A stretch of DNA of 64,000 nt, from positions 1 through 64,000 of the forward strand of contig UQHL01000004.1 in assembly GCA_900540805.1 (NCBI GenBank), read 5' to 3'. How positions within the stretch are numbered: the stretch's first letter is position 1; the number at the start of each line of letters is the position of its first letter. The translations under genes and the position numbers were made by a program. A model generated the notes under the pieces. The model ran no database searches. It was not told the origin of the DNA and saw only the letters and a program-made list of their open reading frames with translations. Origin of the DNA: an uncultured Eubacteriales bacterium. GTDB taxonomy: Bacteria > Bacillota > Clostridia > Christensenellales > Borkfalkiaceae. Of this stretch, positions 8,065 to 17,758 are shown in pieces.

Positions 8065-11000
8065 TACGAGCTTGAGCGCCGACGTGGTTTCGTCGAGGCT
8101 CCACGCGCTGTCGGCAAAAGTGACCGAAGCATCGCCCGTCGTGTAGGTGTATGCGTTATTCGCATAAGTGAGAATGGAAGTACCTTCCGCAGTTTTCCAG
8201 GCGTCAGCTTTTACAAGATTGCTGCTTGTGCCCGTATCTTTTCTTATCATTGTGTCGATTTTCGTATTTACCACCAGACAGTTTTCCACCTTTCCGGCAT
8301 TTTCGTTGATGAATATTGAATTATTGGTTGCGGAATCGTAAGAAATCTTATCGATGACGCAGTTTCTCACCACGCCCCATTGAGTATTGTTGGAGACAAG
8401 CCCCGCACCGTATCCCGACATATTATAGAAACCCGTTACCAGACAATTTTCCACCGTTCCGTAATTGTGTTTGACAATCGCCGCACAGGCGGATTTCTTC
8501 GTTTCAAATTTATAAAACCCGACGTTTCGCACGATTCCGCCGCCACCCAGCTTGATAAACACGGCCGAGTTGTGCGCCCCTAACGTGATATGTTTCAGCT
8601 GATATCCGTTGCCGTCGAATATCCCTGCAAATTCTGCGGAGCCTACCGTCTCGGCGGGAGTACCGGCCGCGGGAACAAACGTGAGCCCCGAGAATTCGAT
8701 ATCCGCAGTCAGCGTGTAGTAGCCTGTCACGGGATTTTCAGCATCGTTTGTCTTTGCGGCGAAATTATTCCATTGATCCACCGTGCCGATCCCGTACCAG
8801 AAGGAAATTTCCGTTTCCGCCGCGGTCTCCGCCGTCTGATTTCCGTTGAACGTATAGACGAATTTTCCCGTTACGGGGCCGTTGAGCGTTCCGCTCCCGA
8901 AGGTAAGATTTTCAAATTTTACGGGATTGCCATTATTGTCCGCCGCGGTGACGAACTGCGACCAATCGATCACCTCCCCTTCGGGATATACGACCGAGGA
9001 AACGCCCTCCTTCAAAGCGACGGTAATCGAGGTCGGCGCCGCATAAACGGTTAGCGTAAGAGTGGTCGCTGCGCCTTCGTAAGAAATCGTCAGCCGCGCG
9101 GCTGCGTCCGCTTCCGTAAAGGTCGTCTTATCCAGCATTTCCGCCGTCAGCGCTACGGGAAGCCTCGAACCGTCGTCGTAAACGGCAGTCAGCGTAAGCC
9201 CCGCAAGATCGGCTAACGTAAGCGTTCCGCCCACGTAAAAGACGGTGTTTTTTGCCGTGCCCGTAAGCTCGAGCGAGGCGACGGCCGCCACTTTCTCCAC
9301 TACGGTTACCGTGATATCGAACGAATACGTTCCATAGACGAGCTTTACCTGTTGCGCGGATAAGCTTTCGACGTCCAGCCCCTCGATTTCGTCGGGCTGA
9401 ACGGATTTCGTCGTGCCGTCAGAATAATGCTCGGTGAGCATAAACTGACTTTTATCGACTGCAACGCCTTTATACCACTCGACGTTTGCTTCCCCATCGT
9501 ACGTCACGCCTGTCAGGACGGGAGCTGTCACCGCAACGGTTACCCATTGCGAATAGCGGCCGCTACCCGTACCGAAACCGACCGTGAACGTTGCGCCGAC
9601 TTCCGTAGCGAGAGTCCCGTCGCCGAAATGCAGGTAGTGGGTATGGCGTTCGCCGTTCCAGCCCGAAAGGACTTCGGCGTTACCCCATACGCTTATTTCC
9701 ACATTTTCACTCATGGAACTATCGAACCATAAATTCAAATCGAGCGTACCGCCGAGGGGGATTTCAAATTTTTCGGCGCGGCTGATTACGTAATATTGGT
9801 TGGTATAGACCGTACCGACGCCCTCGATATATTTCCAGCCGTCCAGAGCGGTGAGGTCTGTGAGTTCGGCCTCGGGCGCGATATAGCCGCGCGTTGCGGT
9901 TTCCTTTGCCGCATCTTCGTTTTTAGAGTGATCGGGCGCGATCATTTTCAGCTGTTTCGTGCCGTCTCTGTCGGTAAAGTCGGAAACATAGCAGACGACG
10001 TTTGAAACGGTGCCGCCGTTGACGCTTACAATCGCGTTTGCCCTGCCGTAATGACTGAAAATCGTATTTTCCTCGTCGATTACGATATTTTCAACGGTGC
10101 CGAGGTTGAGGCCTGCGATAAAGGCCGAATCCTGCCCGCCTTCCAGCTTATAGCCGCGGAGGGTAACGTTTTTCACCGTGCCGCCCGCGCCGATATACCC
10201 GAACAGCGAACGGCCGTAATTGACGGCATGCCACATGCCTTCATCGCAACCGCTCTTGAAATTGTACAGCACGTATCCGTTGCCGTCGAAGGTTCCCGTA
10301 AAAGGCACCCCGAGCTGGGCTTTAAGCTTGTCGCCTTCTGCTAAAGCGTCGGGAGATGTCCCGATCCCCGCGGAATCGATCATCGAACCGCCCTCGTATT
10401 TGACGGGCACCGTTCCGAAGGGCTGTATATACGCCCCCTCGAAATTCAAGCTGGCGTCGAGCACGTAACAGCCTCCGAGGTCATCGCGGATTGCCTTGAA
10501 ATCCTCGACCGTCTTGATATGCGTTTCCGCGATCACTTTGATAAAGCGGTGGCCGTCAGCTTTGTTTACGCGCAGGATCGTCTGCGCGTAAGGAAGCGCT
10601 TCCTTAGCCACGACGATTTTTCCGCCGTTTGCCGTAAATGCGACGCTCTCGCCCTCCAGCGTCACCAGCTTCGTCACGCCCGTATCTTCAAATTTGAGAT
10701 TTGCCGCCTTGTCGAAACGATAAGTATTTGCAAGATCCTTTTCCGCCACGTCGCGCTTTCTCACGCCCACCTGAAAGGTATCGGTCAGCGTGCCGTACGT
10801 CACCGTAACGGTGATATTGTCGTTGACGGCTGTGAAATCCACGTCCGAGAAGGTGACGTCCTTCGTTTCCAGCGCCTTCATGCCGCCGCCCGCATACCTG
10901 GCGATTACCTCGAAGCCCGTCAGATCCAGCGAGGAGGCCTCCTCGTCGAGATAATAAGTATCCTTGTCGGGCGCGGTGACTTCGATTGCGGTAATGCTAT

Positions 11001-11388
11001 CCTCCACAAACTCCGCAGTGATCGTCACGTTTTCGGCGGGCATGACGAATTTGCCGTCCTCAATCTCCGTGCCGTTGCACTTGAGACTGCCGCTCCTGAG
11101 CACATAATTGGCTTCGGGCGTCGCCGTGACGGTGATTTCCGCCCCCGCCTTCGCTTTCGATACGTTTGTCGTAACCGTGCCGTGCTCCGTCGCCGAAACC
11201 GTGATCTGATACTCCGCAGCGGGCGTTTCCGAACCCGAAGAGCTACCCGAATCCGTAGAACTGCCCGAATCGACGGAGGTCGTGGAATCGGTGGAGGTAT
11301 CGGCAGGCTTTGTGCAAGCCGCCAGACCGCAGCCGACGGACGTAAACATCAACGCCGCCAATAAAGCAACCAAACCGTGTTTTTTCAT
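8050..11388 (-). CDS. Ig-like/GLUG-repeat surface lipoprotein, zero-frame product
   Basis: This 1112-aa protein starts with a lipoprotein signal (hydrophobic core, then the candidate lipoboxes TSVGC or LAAC) and a Ser/Thr/Asp-rich linker. Next come an InlB-type divergent repeat (about 55-130, pattern ITVSATEHGTVTTN), a bacterial Ig-like domain (about 135-210), a GLUG-type beta-helix region containing GTFDGNGYVLYNF (around 365), further Ig-like domains (about 640-860), and a second GLUG segment containing GIFDGNGYQLKHI (about 940-1080). No catalytic motif is seen. It is likely a cell-surface carbohydrate-binding or adhesive scaffold. The RBS AAGGAGAAGG precedes its ATG. It is followed by a GH16 domain in the +1 frame, entered at the site at 8049-8064. 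The upstream neighbour at 11418-14006 is a shorter paralogue without a catalytic partner. Confidence 0.8.
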   Translation of the reverse strand: MKKHGLVALLAALMFTSVGCGLAACTKPADTSTDSTTSVDSGSSTDSGSSSGSETPAAEYQITVSATEHGTVTTNVSKAKAGAEITVTATPEANYVLRSGSLKCNGTEIEDGKFVMPAENVTITAEFVEDSITAIEVTAPDKDTYYLDEEASSLDLTGFEVIARYAGGGMKALETKDVTFSDVDFTAVNDNITVTVTYGTLTDTFQVGVRKRDVAEKDLANTYRFDKAANLKFEDTGVTKLVTLEGESVAFTANGGKIVVAKEALPYAQTILRVNKADGHRFIKVIAETHIKTVEDFKAIRDDLGGCYVLDASLNFEGAYIQPFGTVPVKYEGGSMIDSAGIGTSPDALAEGDKLKAQLGVPFTGTFDGNGYVLYNFKSGCDEGMWHAVNYGRSLFGYIGAGGTVKNVTLRGYKLEGGQDSAFIAGLNLGTVENIVIDEENTIFSHYGRANAIVSVNGGTVSNVVCYVSDFTDRDGTKQLKMIAPDHSKNEDAAKETATRGYIAPEAELTDLTALDGWKYIEGVGTVYTNQYYVISRAEKFEIPLGGTLDLNLWFDSSMSENVEISVWGNAEVLSGWNGERHTHYLHFGDGTLATEVGATFTVGFGTGSGRYSQWVTVAVTAPVLTGVTYDGEANVEWYKGVAVDKSQFMLTEHYSDGTTKSVQPDEIEGLDVESLSAQQVKLVYGTYSFDITVTVVEKVAAVASLELTGTAKNTVFYVGGTLTLADLAGLTLTAVYDDGSRLPVALTAEMLDKTTFTEADAAARLTISYEGAATTLTLTVYAAPTSITVALKEGVSSVVYPEGEVIDWSQFVTAADNNGNPVKFENLTFGSGTLNGPVTGKFVYTFNGNQTAETAAETEISFWYGIGTVDQWNNFAAKTNDAENPVTGYYTLTADIEFSGLTFVPAAGTPAETVGSAEFAGIFDGNGYQLKHITLGAHNSAVFIKLGGGGIVRNVGFYKFETKKSACAAIVKHNYGTVENCLVTGFYNMSGYGAGLVSNNTQWGVVRNCVIDKISYDSATNNSIFINENAGKVENCLVVNTKIDTMIRKDTGTSSNLVKADAWKTAEGTSILTYANNAYTYTTGDASVTFADSAWSLDETTSALKLVKEYL

Positions 11389-11417
11389 TTTCCTTCTCCT
11401 TGAATATAATTTTTGTT

Positions 11418-14006
11418 TTATATGTTGTCCGACGCCGACACAGTCACCGTCGCGACATATACTCTACCGTTGATCCAGAAGGTGATCTCGATGGGACGGC
11501 TTCCGAAGCCTTCGAGATACTCCGCGCCGATCGTCACGGCCGTTCCGTTCACCGCCGCGTCGATCTTTTTTTCCATGCGCCTGACGACGAGTCCTTCGAG
11601 AGAGGTCAGCCCCGCAGCGGACAGATCGAACGTCGCGCTTTCACCTTCGGCGACCCTTTTGACGTTGCCGTCGAACGCCGTCTTGCCGACAACCTCTATG
11701 TTTTTTACCGCCGTAACGGGCGCGGCGGAGGTACCCGCATGCGCCGTGACGGCAATCGTGCCGCTCGCCGCCGCATCGGAAACAATCAGAAGATCGCCCA
11801 AAACGCTTACGCCCGGAAGGCCCGAAACCGTATAGGTAACCGCCTGATCGGCCGTGGCGGGAGAAACCGCGGCGGACAGCCGATAACGATGTCCCGCATA
11901 TACGACGTCGTCGGTCTCTTCGAGGAAGCTTACGCCCGTCGCCACGTCGCGGATCATAAACGTCTTGTATGCCTCCGCGATCCCTTCGATATACACACGC
12001 ACCGTACACGTTTCCGCCTTGCTGTTGCGGCTGATCGTGATACGGCCGTCCTCCGACACCGTTACGCCTTTTCCCTCCGTGATTTCGTACTTCACCGCGG
12101 AAATATATTCGCTCAAAGCGGGCAGAACGGAAACCTCGAGGTCATAAGAATACGATTTGACAAGCACCTCCGCGCCGCCCGAAATCTCGAGCCGGGGATC
12201 GAGCAGCGCAATCTCCGCGCTGTCCGAATAGTCCCCGCAGGTCACCGTGACGACGCACGCCGAAACGTCGGCGGAAACGGGCACGTACAGCGTGTCGTTT
12301 TCGATCGTACCCACCGATGCGGTAAACGCGGGCTTTCCCGCGTCCGAGGCGTCGGGCGGATTGATTACCGCCGTCAATTGCACGCTTGTGCCCTTATACA
12401 TGGAAGCCGGAAGCCCCGTCAGCGCCACGCCGTTCAAAAAGTACGCGGGCACCGCTTCTTTCAGCGCAGGAGCGCCTTTGCCCAATACCCACGGTTCACC
12501 GAAGGGGAAATCAAACGCCTCGAATTCCGCGCGGGTCGCAAAGTTTTCGCCCACAGTTTTGCCCTCGTCCGTTCCGACGAGCGGAAGTCCCTTTTCACCA
12601 GTTACCGCGTAACAGTTTTCCAAAACGCCCATATTCCGTCCCGCAAAGCTACCTTTGCTGGTTTCTCCTCGCACGGTGCCGAGGGCATAGGCATTTTTGA
12701 TCGTCCCTTCGTTTCTGCCGACGAAGCCGCCGACATAATTGCCGATGCTTTCCACGTCCGCCTGCACGTAGCAGTTTTCAATGACTCCCGTATTGACGCC
12801 GACGAACGTGCCCGAGAAGGAACGCACCACATTGTAGGCCGAGCTTTCCAAGCCGAGATTGACGATCGTCGCGGTGTTATCGACGTAGCCGAACAGCCCC
12901 GCGTTGTAGGCCCGCGTATCCGAAGTTTGGTCGCGGTAGATCTTAAAGCCAGTGATCCTGTGGCCGTTACCGTCGAAGGTGCCCTTGAAAGCGTCGTTTA
13001 ACGCGGTGCCGTCAGCCACGTCGTGATAGGTGCCGATCGGCGTCCAATAGCCGTCGTCCTTCTGCTTTTCGCAATACGCGGCGAGGTCGATGTCCCGTGT
13101 CATTACATAATAGCCGCTCAGCGCCTCCGCCGAGGCGTTGATGGAGGCCAGCGCTTCGGGCGTCGAGATAAACTTCGTCGCCACGGAGACGGTGACGGAA
13201 ACCGCGTTTTTTGCGGTGATGATCCTGAGCGCATGTTCGCCCGCCGACCAATCGGCGAAAACTTCCTTTTTCAGGCGCAGAAGCCGCGTGCCCGCGTCGT
13301 AGTCGTACAGCGAAGAATCGATCGCCGTATGGCCGCTCTGCACCCCCAGAACGCCCTGCCGTTCGACCGAGGCGTCGGAGCCGAACTCCAGCCTGAAGCC
13401 TACGTCGCAGGGCGTTTCCTGCGAGACGAACTGTTTATCCGCTTCCGCACGCACGAAGTTTGCGGCGGCGGCCTTAAAGGTATGCTCCAGAGAAACGCCG
13501 CGCGAGGAGGCCTCGACGATGAATGGAGTTCCGTCCGCGACGAAAGAAGCGAACGTCACTTTGCCCGTCGTGCGGCCGACTTCCACACCCGCCGTATCGC
13601 CTTTCAGGGCGTACGTCACGGCGCTGCCCGTATCGCTTACCGCGGATACGCTGTCGCCGCTGACGATATTATCCGAAAGATTGGTAAAACGCAGGGTGGG
13701 TGCCTTAAATTCCCCCAGCAGCGTCACTTTGGTTTCGGAGACGACCTTTCCCGATTTTTTCGCCACCGCCAGCACCTGCGTATAGGGCGCGGCATCGAAC
13801 GTGATCACCCCCGTTTTGGGATCGATCGCCACCCCTTCAGGCGCGCCGACCAGCTCGTAGGTGACCCCGCCCGGGATCGCAATCGACTCCCCCGAACGGA
13901 TTTCGTATTCCGGCAGGAAGCTTCCCGTACCCCCGCAGGAGGTCAGCAGCGTCGCCCCCGCAAATACGGCCGCGCAGAGCGCGACGAGTAATTTTTTCTT
14001 TATCAT
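11418..14006 (-). CDS. Ig-like/GLUG-repeat surface lipoprotein
   Basis: This 862-aa protein has a lipoprotein signal with lipobox LTSC (Cys about residue 24), so it is exported and membrane-anchored. The N-terminal part has cadherin/Ig-like repeats (pattern GVAIDPKTGVITF, twice in variant form). A central GLUG-type beta-helix follows (about 335-490, with GTFDGNGHRITGF, AGLFGYV and VGGFVGRNEGTI). The C-terminal part has bacterial Ig-like group 2 type domains with repeated TGLPASMYKG- and VSPATADQAV-like strands. It shares its architecture with the 1112-aa protein 29 bp downstream. It lies between the permease genes and the GH16-linked lipoprotein, so a glucan-binding role at the surface is likely. 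No enzyme motif is visible. It ends with an ordinary TAA, with no shift sequence. Confidence 0.78.
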   Translation of the reverse strand: MIKKKLLVALCAAVFAGATLLTSCGGTGSFLPEYEIRSGESIAIPGGVTYELVGAPEGVAIDPKTGVITFDAAPYTQVLAVAKKSGKVVSETKVTLLGEFKAPTLRFTNLSDNIVSGDSVSAVSDTGSAVTYALKGDTAGVEVGRTTGKVTFASFVADGTPFIVEASSRGVSLEHTFKAAAANFVRAEADKQFVSQETPCDVGFRLEFGSDASVERQGVLGVQSGHTAIDSSLYDYDAGTRLLRLKKEVFADWSAGEHALRIITAKNAVSVTVSVATKFISTPEALASINASAEALSGYYVMTRDIDLAAYCEKQKDDGYWTPIGTYHDVADGTALNDAFKGTFDGNGHRITGFKIYRDQTSDTRAYNAGLFGYVDNTATIVNLGLESSAYNVVRSFSGTFVGVNTGVIENCYVQADVESIGNYVGGFVGRNEGTIKNAYALGTVRGETSKGSFAGRNMGVLENCYAVTGEKGLPLVGTDEGKTVGENFATRAEFEAFDFPFGEPWVLGKGAPALKEAVPAYFLNGVALTGLPASMYKGTSVQLTAVINPPDASDAGKPAFTASVGTIENDTLYVPVSADVSACVVTVTCGDYSDSAEIALLDPRLEISGGAEVLVKSYSYDLEVSVLPALSEYISAVKYEITEGKGVTVSEDGRITISRNSKAETCTVRVYIEGIAEAYKTFMIRDVATGVSFLEETDDVVYAGHRYRLSAAVSPATADQAVTYTVSGLPGVSVLGDLLIVSDAAASGTIAVTAHAGTSAAPVTAVKNIEVVGKTAFDGNVKRVAEGESATFDLSAAGLTSLEGLVVRRMEKKIDAAVNGTAVTIGAEYLEGFGSRPIEITFWINGRVYVATVTVSASDNI

Positions 14007-14046
14007 ATCATTAAATCCTCCGATTCGATTGCCGTCCGTCCCGGCG

Positions 14047-14940
14047 TCAGCCCTTCAGGCCGCCCGCCACCGTGTTTTCCATGATCTTTTTCTGGAAACA
14101 CGCATACAGGACGAAGATGGGAAGCACCGCGATGATCACCGCCGCAAAGATACCGGGATAATTTCCGCCCCGGCCCGAAAGCTCGCCCTGAAGCCTCTGG
14201 AGCCCCACTGCCAGCGTTTTGTGCGAAGGCATGAACAGGAAGGGCGTGGAATAATCGTTCCATACGTTGATGGCCTGAAGCACGCAAACGGCCACGATGG
14301 GCCCGCTCGCAATGGGCAGCATAATCTGAAACAGAATGTTGGCGCGGTTGGCGCCGTCGATCTGCGCGGCCTCGGCGTACGTCCAGCTGATGCTTTCAAA
14401 CGAGGAATGCATCAGAATGAAGTTGAAGCCGAAACAGCCCGAATAGAGAAACAGCACGCCCGCCATGGAGTCGTCGAGATGAAACAGCTCCATCATCTGC
14501 ACCTGCGCGGGCAGAGTGCCCACGATGGGAATGATCATCGTGAAGATGGCCACGCCCATGACGAGCTTTTTGCCGGGGAAGTTGTATTTTGCCACGCAGT
14601 AGGCGGAGATCGTCGAAAAGAACACGTTGACGAACGTGCCCAGAACCGTGAGCACCACGCTGGTGAGGAACATCTGAAAAATGCTTTCTCCGCCGATCCT
14701 GTATTGCAGGATATTGACGTAATTTTTGAAGGTCGCCTTTTCGGGGAGCCCGAAAATATTTCCCGAAAGAAATTCCCCGTTGGGCTTCACCGAGTTGAAC
14801 AGCATCCAGAAGAAAGGAAACGCGAGAGACACGGCATAGAGCGCGAACACGATAAATACGACTACCTTAATCGCCTGATACATGCCGAAGTTCATCCGTT
14901 TTTTCCGCCGAGGCGTTTCCCGTATCGTTATGTTTTCCAT
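14047..14940 (-). CDS. Carbohydrate ABC transporter permease, MalG type
   Basis: About 297 aa with six predicted membrane helices and the conserved cytoplasmic EAA loop (EAAQIDGANRANILFQ), which contacts the ATPase. It belongs to the MalG/UgpE/LacG group of binding-protein-dependent inner-membrane permeases. I chose the ATG at 14940, which has GAGGTG about seven bases upstream, rather than the GTG at 14949. It follows the MalF-type gene with almost no gap and shares the operon of the GH16 genes. With the partner permease at 14951 and the binding protein at 17759 it should import glucan oligosaccharides. No ATPase gene is present, as is common in Firmicutes that use one shared MsmX-like ATPase. 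Confidence 0.9.
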   Translation of the reverse strand: MENITIRETPRRKKRMNFGMYQAIKVVVFIVFALYAVSLAFPFFWMLFNSVKPNGEFLSGNIFGLPEKATFKNYVNILQYRIGGESIFQMFLTSVVLTVLGTFVNVFFSTISAYCVAKYNFPGKKLVMGVAIFTMIIPIVGTLPAQVQMMELFHLDDSMAGVLFLYSGCFGFNFILMHSSFESISWTYAEAAQIDGANRANILFQIMLPIASGPIVAVCVLQAINVWNDYSTPFLFMPSHKTLAVGLQRLQGELSGRGGNYPGIFAAVIIAVLPIFVLYACFQKKIMENTVAGGLKG

Positions 14941-14950
14941 GTCCGCCACC

Positions 14951-15910
14951 TCAATAATCCACGTCGCTGTAACAGCGGCTGACCAATTTCCGCACGATCA
15001 TGACGACCGGCGCCCATACGACGGTGAATAAAAGCCCCTTCGCCGCGGCTTCGCAGTACTGCACGGGACTGTACGAGGCCGTGGACATAAAGATCGACAT
15101 CGCAATGGTATAGGTATTTGCCTCGCCCCCCGTAAGCAAATAGGGCTGAAGATAGAGCACGAGGACGTTGGTCATGCCGAGTACGATCAGGGTGACCACC
15201 GTCGGCCAGACGAGCGGCACGGTAATCCTGAAAAATTCCCTGCCGTAGCCCGCGCCGTCGATCTGCGCGCTTTCGAACACCTCTTTGGGAATACGCCCGA
15301 TCGCGCCCGACAGCAAAAGAATATTATAACCCAGCCCCGCCCAGATACAGTACAGGTAAATCATGTTCTGCGAGGACGGCCAGGAGGCAAAGACGTCCGC
15401 CCTCATACCCAGCCTGCTCATCACTGTGTACATATAGCCGTAGGTGCTGTCGAAGGGCAGCTTGAAGGCCAGCGTCAGTGCCACAATGGGAATGACGTTG
15501 GGCAGAAAGAAAATGACGCGGAACATATTGTCGAGCGGCATTTTTTTGGACAGAAAATACGAAAACAGCAGGGACAGCGGCAGACTGATAAAAATCGTTA
15601 CCGCGCCGTAGCCGAAAGAATTGAGCAACTCGACGCGAGGATTGTTCAGCCAGCCCACGCCCGTGGTGTTGACGGAGGAATGGAGAAGATCGTCGATTAC
15701 CCGTCTGAACTGATCCAGTCCGCACCACTCCCAATCGCCCCATAAATAGTAGCGCTTGAACGCCATCGTCACCGCGCCGATATTGACAAACAACCAGGTG
15801 AGGACGAACTGGAGGATCGGGAAGGCGAGGCAGATCGCACAGAAACGCCAATCCCGCCACGTATTCTTTTTGATACCCTTAAAAAGCTTTCCCGTACGAG
15901 CCGAAGCCAT
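14951..15910 (-). CDS. Carbohydrate ABC transporter permease, MalF type
   Basis: This 319-aa membrane protein has a cytoplasmic N-terminus (KKNTWRDWRF), six transmembrane segments and the EAA-type loop ESAQIDGAGYGREFFR. It belongs to the MalF/UgpA/LplB group. It is encoded 3 bp downstream of the GH16 lipoprotein gene and directly upstream of the MalG-type gene, so the two permease chains form the channel heterodimer. The substrate is inferred from the GH16 and phosphorylase neighbours to be a beta-glucan oligosaccharide. Confidence 0.9.
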   Translation of the reverse strand: MASARTGKLFKGIKKNTWRDWRFCAICLAFPILQFVLTWLFVNIGAVTMAFKRYYLWGDWEWCGLDQFRRVIDDLLHSSVNTTGVGWLNNPRVELLNSFGYGAVTIFISLPLSLLFSYFLSKKMPLDNMFRVIFFLPNVIPIVALTLAFKLPFDSTYGYMYTVMSRLGMRADVFASWPSSQNMIYLYCIWAGLGYNILLLSGAIGRIPKEVFESAQIDGAGYGREFFRITVPLVWPTVVTLIVLGMTNVLVLYLQPYLLTGGEANTYTIAMSIFMSTASYSPVQYCEAAAKGLLFTVVWAPVVMIVRKLVSRCYSDVDY

Positions 15911-15913
15911 ACC

Positions 15914-17359
15914 TTACGTCCTCCTCATGGCGATATTGTCGAGAAACACGGTGTTTCCGTCCTCGGTGTAAAACTCGAGACGGACTTTCGTGCAGCCGTC
16001 GGGCGCGGTGAGGGAAACGGTATTCGTCTTCCATTCCCCGCCCGACAGATTGACCGTTTCGCTCTTTAACGTGCCCACTTCCGAACGGTAGGAAATACGC
16101 AGATAGCCCTTGCCCTCTGCGGAAAGACATTTCGAATCGAAGGACAGCTCGTACGTGAAGCCGTCGTAAACGCAGTCGATATTCTGCCCCAAAACGCCGC
16201 GGTCCTTCACCATCGCCCCGCAGGAGCCGTCTCTGCCGACGCCCGCTTCTATGCGGCACTCCGTCTCCACGGCGGGCGCGTCGGGCCGGGCGATCTGCGT
16301 CAGCGACCAGCCGTTTTCCTCTTTGGCCAGCGCGTGCTCGAAATCGCCGTTGGAAATTTTGTCGGCTTCCTCGTAAGCGGACGGCGCGGACGGATATTCG
16401 GACAGCGCCGCCACCTGGGAGGAATTTACCGCGGGCAAAAACTCTTTGCAAGGCTGATCCTTAAACGGCGTATAACGCAGCCAATCCACCTGGAGATAGT
16501 CCTCCTCGAAATCGGCCGTGCCCACGAAGCCCGCGCTGTTGGGAAACCATACGCCCAGCCAGAGGCGGGTCTGAAGGGAGGGAACAAACTGGTCGGAGAC
16601 CGTCGTGACGATCCCGTCCACATAATAAACCACCTTTCCCGGATCGGTGTACCAATCGAAGCCGAAGGTATGCCATTCGCCGTCGCTTACGGAATATAAG
16701 GAGTCGGAACCGCGGTTTGCCGTGAGATCGACGTCCTGCGAAATATTAAATTCCTCCGTAATATAATTGGTGTTGAGCACGGAATTAAACGATTGCGTCC
16801 CCTTTGTCTTCCCCCCGGGAAGCTCGATATCGATTTCGTGATTTTCGGGTCCGTTTTCGCCCGATGCGTCGTAGGCATACACCCACAGCGCGGTACATGC
16901 GCCCAGACGGGGAAGCACCTTCATCTTGACCTCATAACGCCCGGGTCCCGTCAGAAACCTGGAGATCAGCGCGCCGCCCGTCAGAGAGCCGTCCTTGACG
17001 GGACCCACGCCCGAAACCTCCTGCGCGGCGTAATGTCCGCCCCGTCCCGTAAACACCAGCACGCCCTCGTCCGTGTAGCCCACGTTTTCGGGGATTACCC
17101 CGCCGTTGTTGTTCCCCCACGCCTGCTTGCCGATATACCAAAGGTCGCTGTTTATCCCGCCCACGAAATCGTCAAAAATCGTATTTTGCAGATCAAGCTC
17201 CACGCCCGAAAGCAAAACGGGTGCCTTCGACACCTCGGGCTCGGCGGCCTCTTTGGCCGTACAGCCCGCAAAAGCCGAACCGCAGAGCGCCATCGCGGCG
17301 GCGGTTACGGCCGCCGCGACGGGTCTGGTAGATTTTTTTATCTTATCGAAGGATATCAC
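15914..17359 (-). CDS. Secreted GH16 endo-glucanase lipoprotein
   Basis: This 481-aa protein starts with GTG (17359), which has AGGAGG ten bases upstream. The signal peptide ends in lipobox AFAGC (Cys33). The GH16 domain spans about 55-300 and carries the catalytic motif EIDIE at 175-179 (nucleophile Glu175, acid/base Glu179). The C-terminal part (about 330-481) is a CBM4/9-like jelly-roll module beginning NGDFE and ending FLDNIAMR. Family 16 enzymes cleave beta-1,3- and beta-1,3/1,4-glucans and some galactans. The phosphorylase downstream favours a glucan. It is the first gene of the long minus-strand operon, directly behind the promoter at 17388-17416, so it should be among its most strongly expressed genes. 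Confidence 0.88.
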   Translation of the reverse strand: MISFDKIKKSTRPVAAAVTAAAMALCGSAFAGCTAKEAAEPEVSKAPVLLSGVELDLQNTIFDDFVGGINSDLWYIGKQAWGNNNGGVIPENVGYTDEGVLVFTGRGGHYAAQEVSGVGPVKDGSLTGGALISRFLTGPGRYEVKMKVLPRLGACTALWVYAYDASGENGPENHEIDIELPGGKTKGTQSFNSVLNTNYITEEFNISQDVDLTANRGSDSLYSVSDGEWHTFGFDWYTDPGKVVYYVDGIVTTVSDQFVPSLQTRLWLGVWFPNSAGFVGTADFEEDYLQVDWLRYTPFKDQPCKEFLPAVNSSQVAALSEYPSAPSAYEEADKISNGDFEHALAKEENGWSLTQIARPDAPAVETECRIEAGVGRDGSCGAMVKDRGVLGQNIDCVYDGFTYELSFDSKCLSAEGKGYLRISYRSEVGTLKSETVNLSGGEWKTNTVSLTAPDGCTKVRLEFYTEDGNTVFLDNIAMRRT

Positions 17360-17387
17360 GAAATTCGTCCCTCCTGCATTTTTCTAT

Positions 17388-17416
17388 ATAATATCACACG
17401 TTTTTCAAAATGTCAA
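17388..17416 (-). promoter_or_regulatory. Promoter of the minus-strand glucan operon
   Basis: On the minus strand a perfect -35 TTGACA (17416-17411), a 17-bp spacer and -10 TATTAT (17393-17388) lie 29 bp before the GTG start of the GH16 gene. No other promoter of this quality was noticed between the operon's genes, so it may drive all of 132-17359. Confidence 0.75.
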
Positions 17417-17693
17417 TACCTTTTTTAATTTTGTTAAAAAATTTTTTTACTCACATAATATTTTCATATTTTCATTTGCGACACTTTATTTTTTATATTT
17501 TCTTTAATTACTTATCAATTAATGTTGTATATAGACATTTCAATATGGAAATAATGTGATATATTTTATATTTTAGAAATGGAATAAAAAATTTCTTCGA
17601 CAGCCGAATTTTTTCTGCCGCGGCGCCATTTTCTCTTCACGGCGGCGTTCGACATAAATCCATAAATATTTTTAACAAAATTAAAAAAACATC

Positions 17694-17722
17694 TTGACAG
17701 CGGCTTTCAAACGTGATAAAAT
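17694..17722 (+). promoter_or_regulatory. Promoter of the binding-protein gene
   Basis: The -35 TTGACA (17694-17699), a 17-bp spacer and -10 TAAAAT (17717-17722) lie 36 bp upstream of the ATG at 17759. The sequence AAGGCGG (17742-17748) is the ribosome binding site. Confidence 0.78.
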
Positions 17723-17758
17723 AGAATTGCTTAAAAACAATAAGGCGGTAATTCCTAT

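Larger units (their letters stand above)
17360..17758. other. AT-rich divergent control region of the glucan locus
   Basis: This 399-bp stretch between the GH16 gene and the binding-protein gene has no gene. It is much more AT-rich than its surroundings and contains one strong promoter pointing each way (listed separately). Both promoter spacers carry a similar sequence just before the -10 box, AAACGTGTGA on the minus side and AAACGTGA on the plus side. This is a candidate operator for the ROK protein encoded at the far end of the operon. The middle (about 17420-17690) shows only A/T runs and a short GC-rich island near 17615-17655. Confidence 0.5.
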
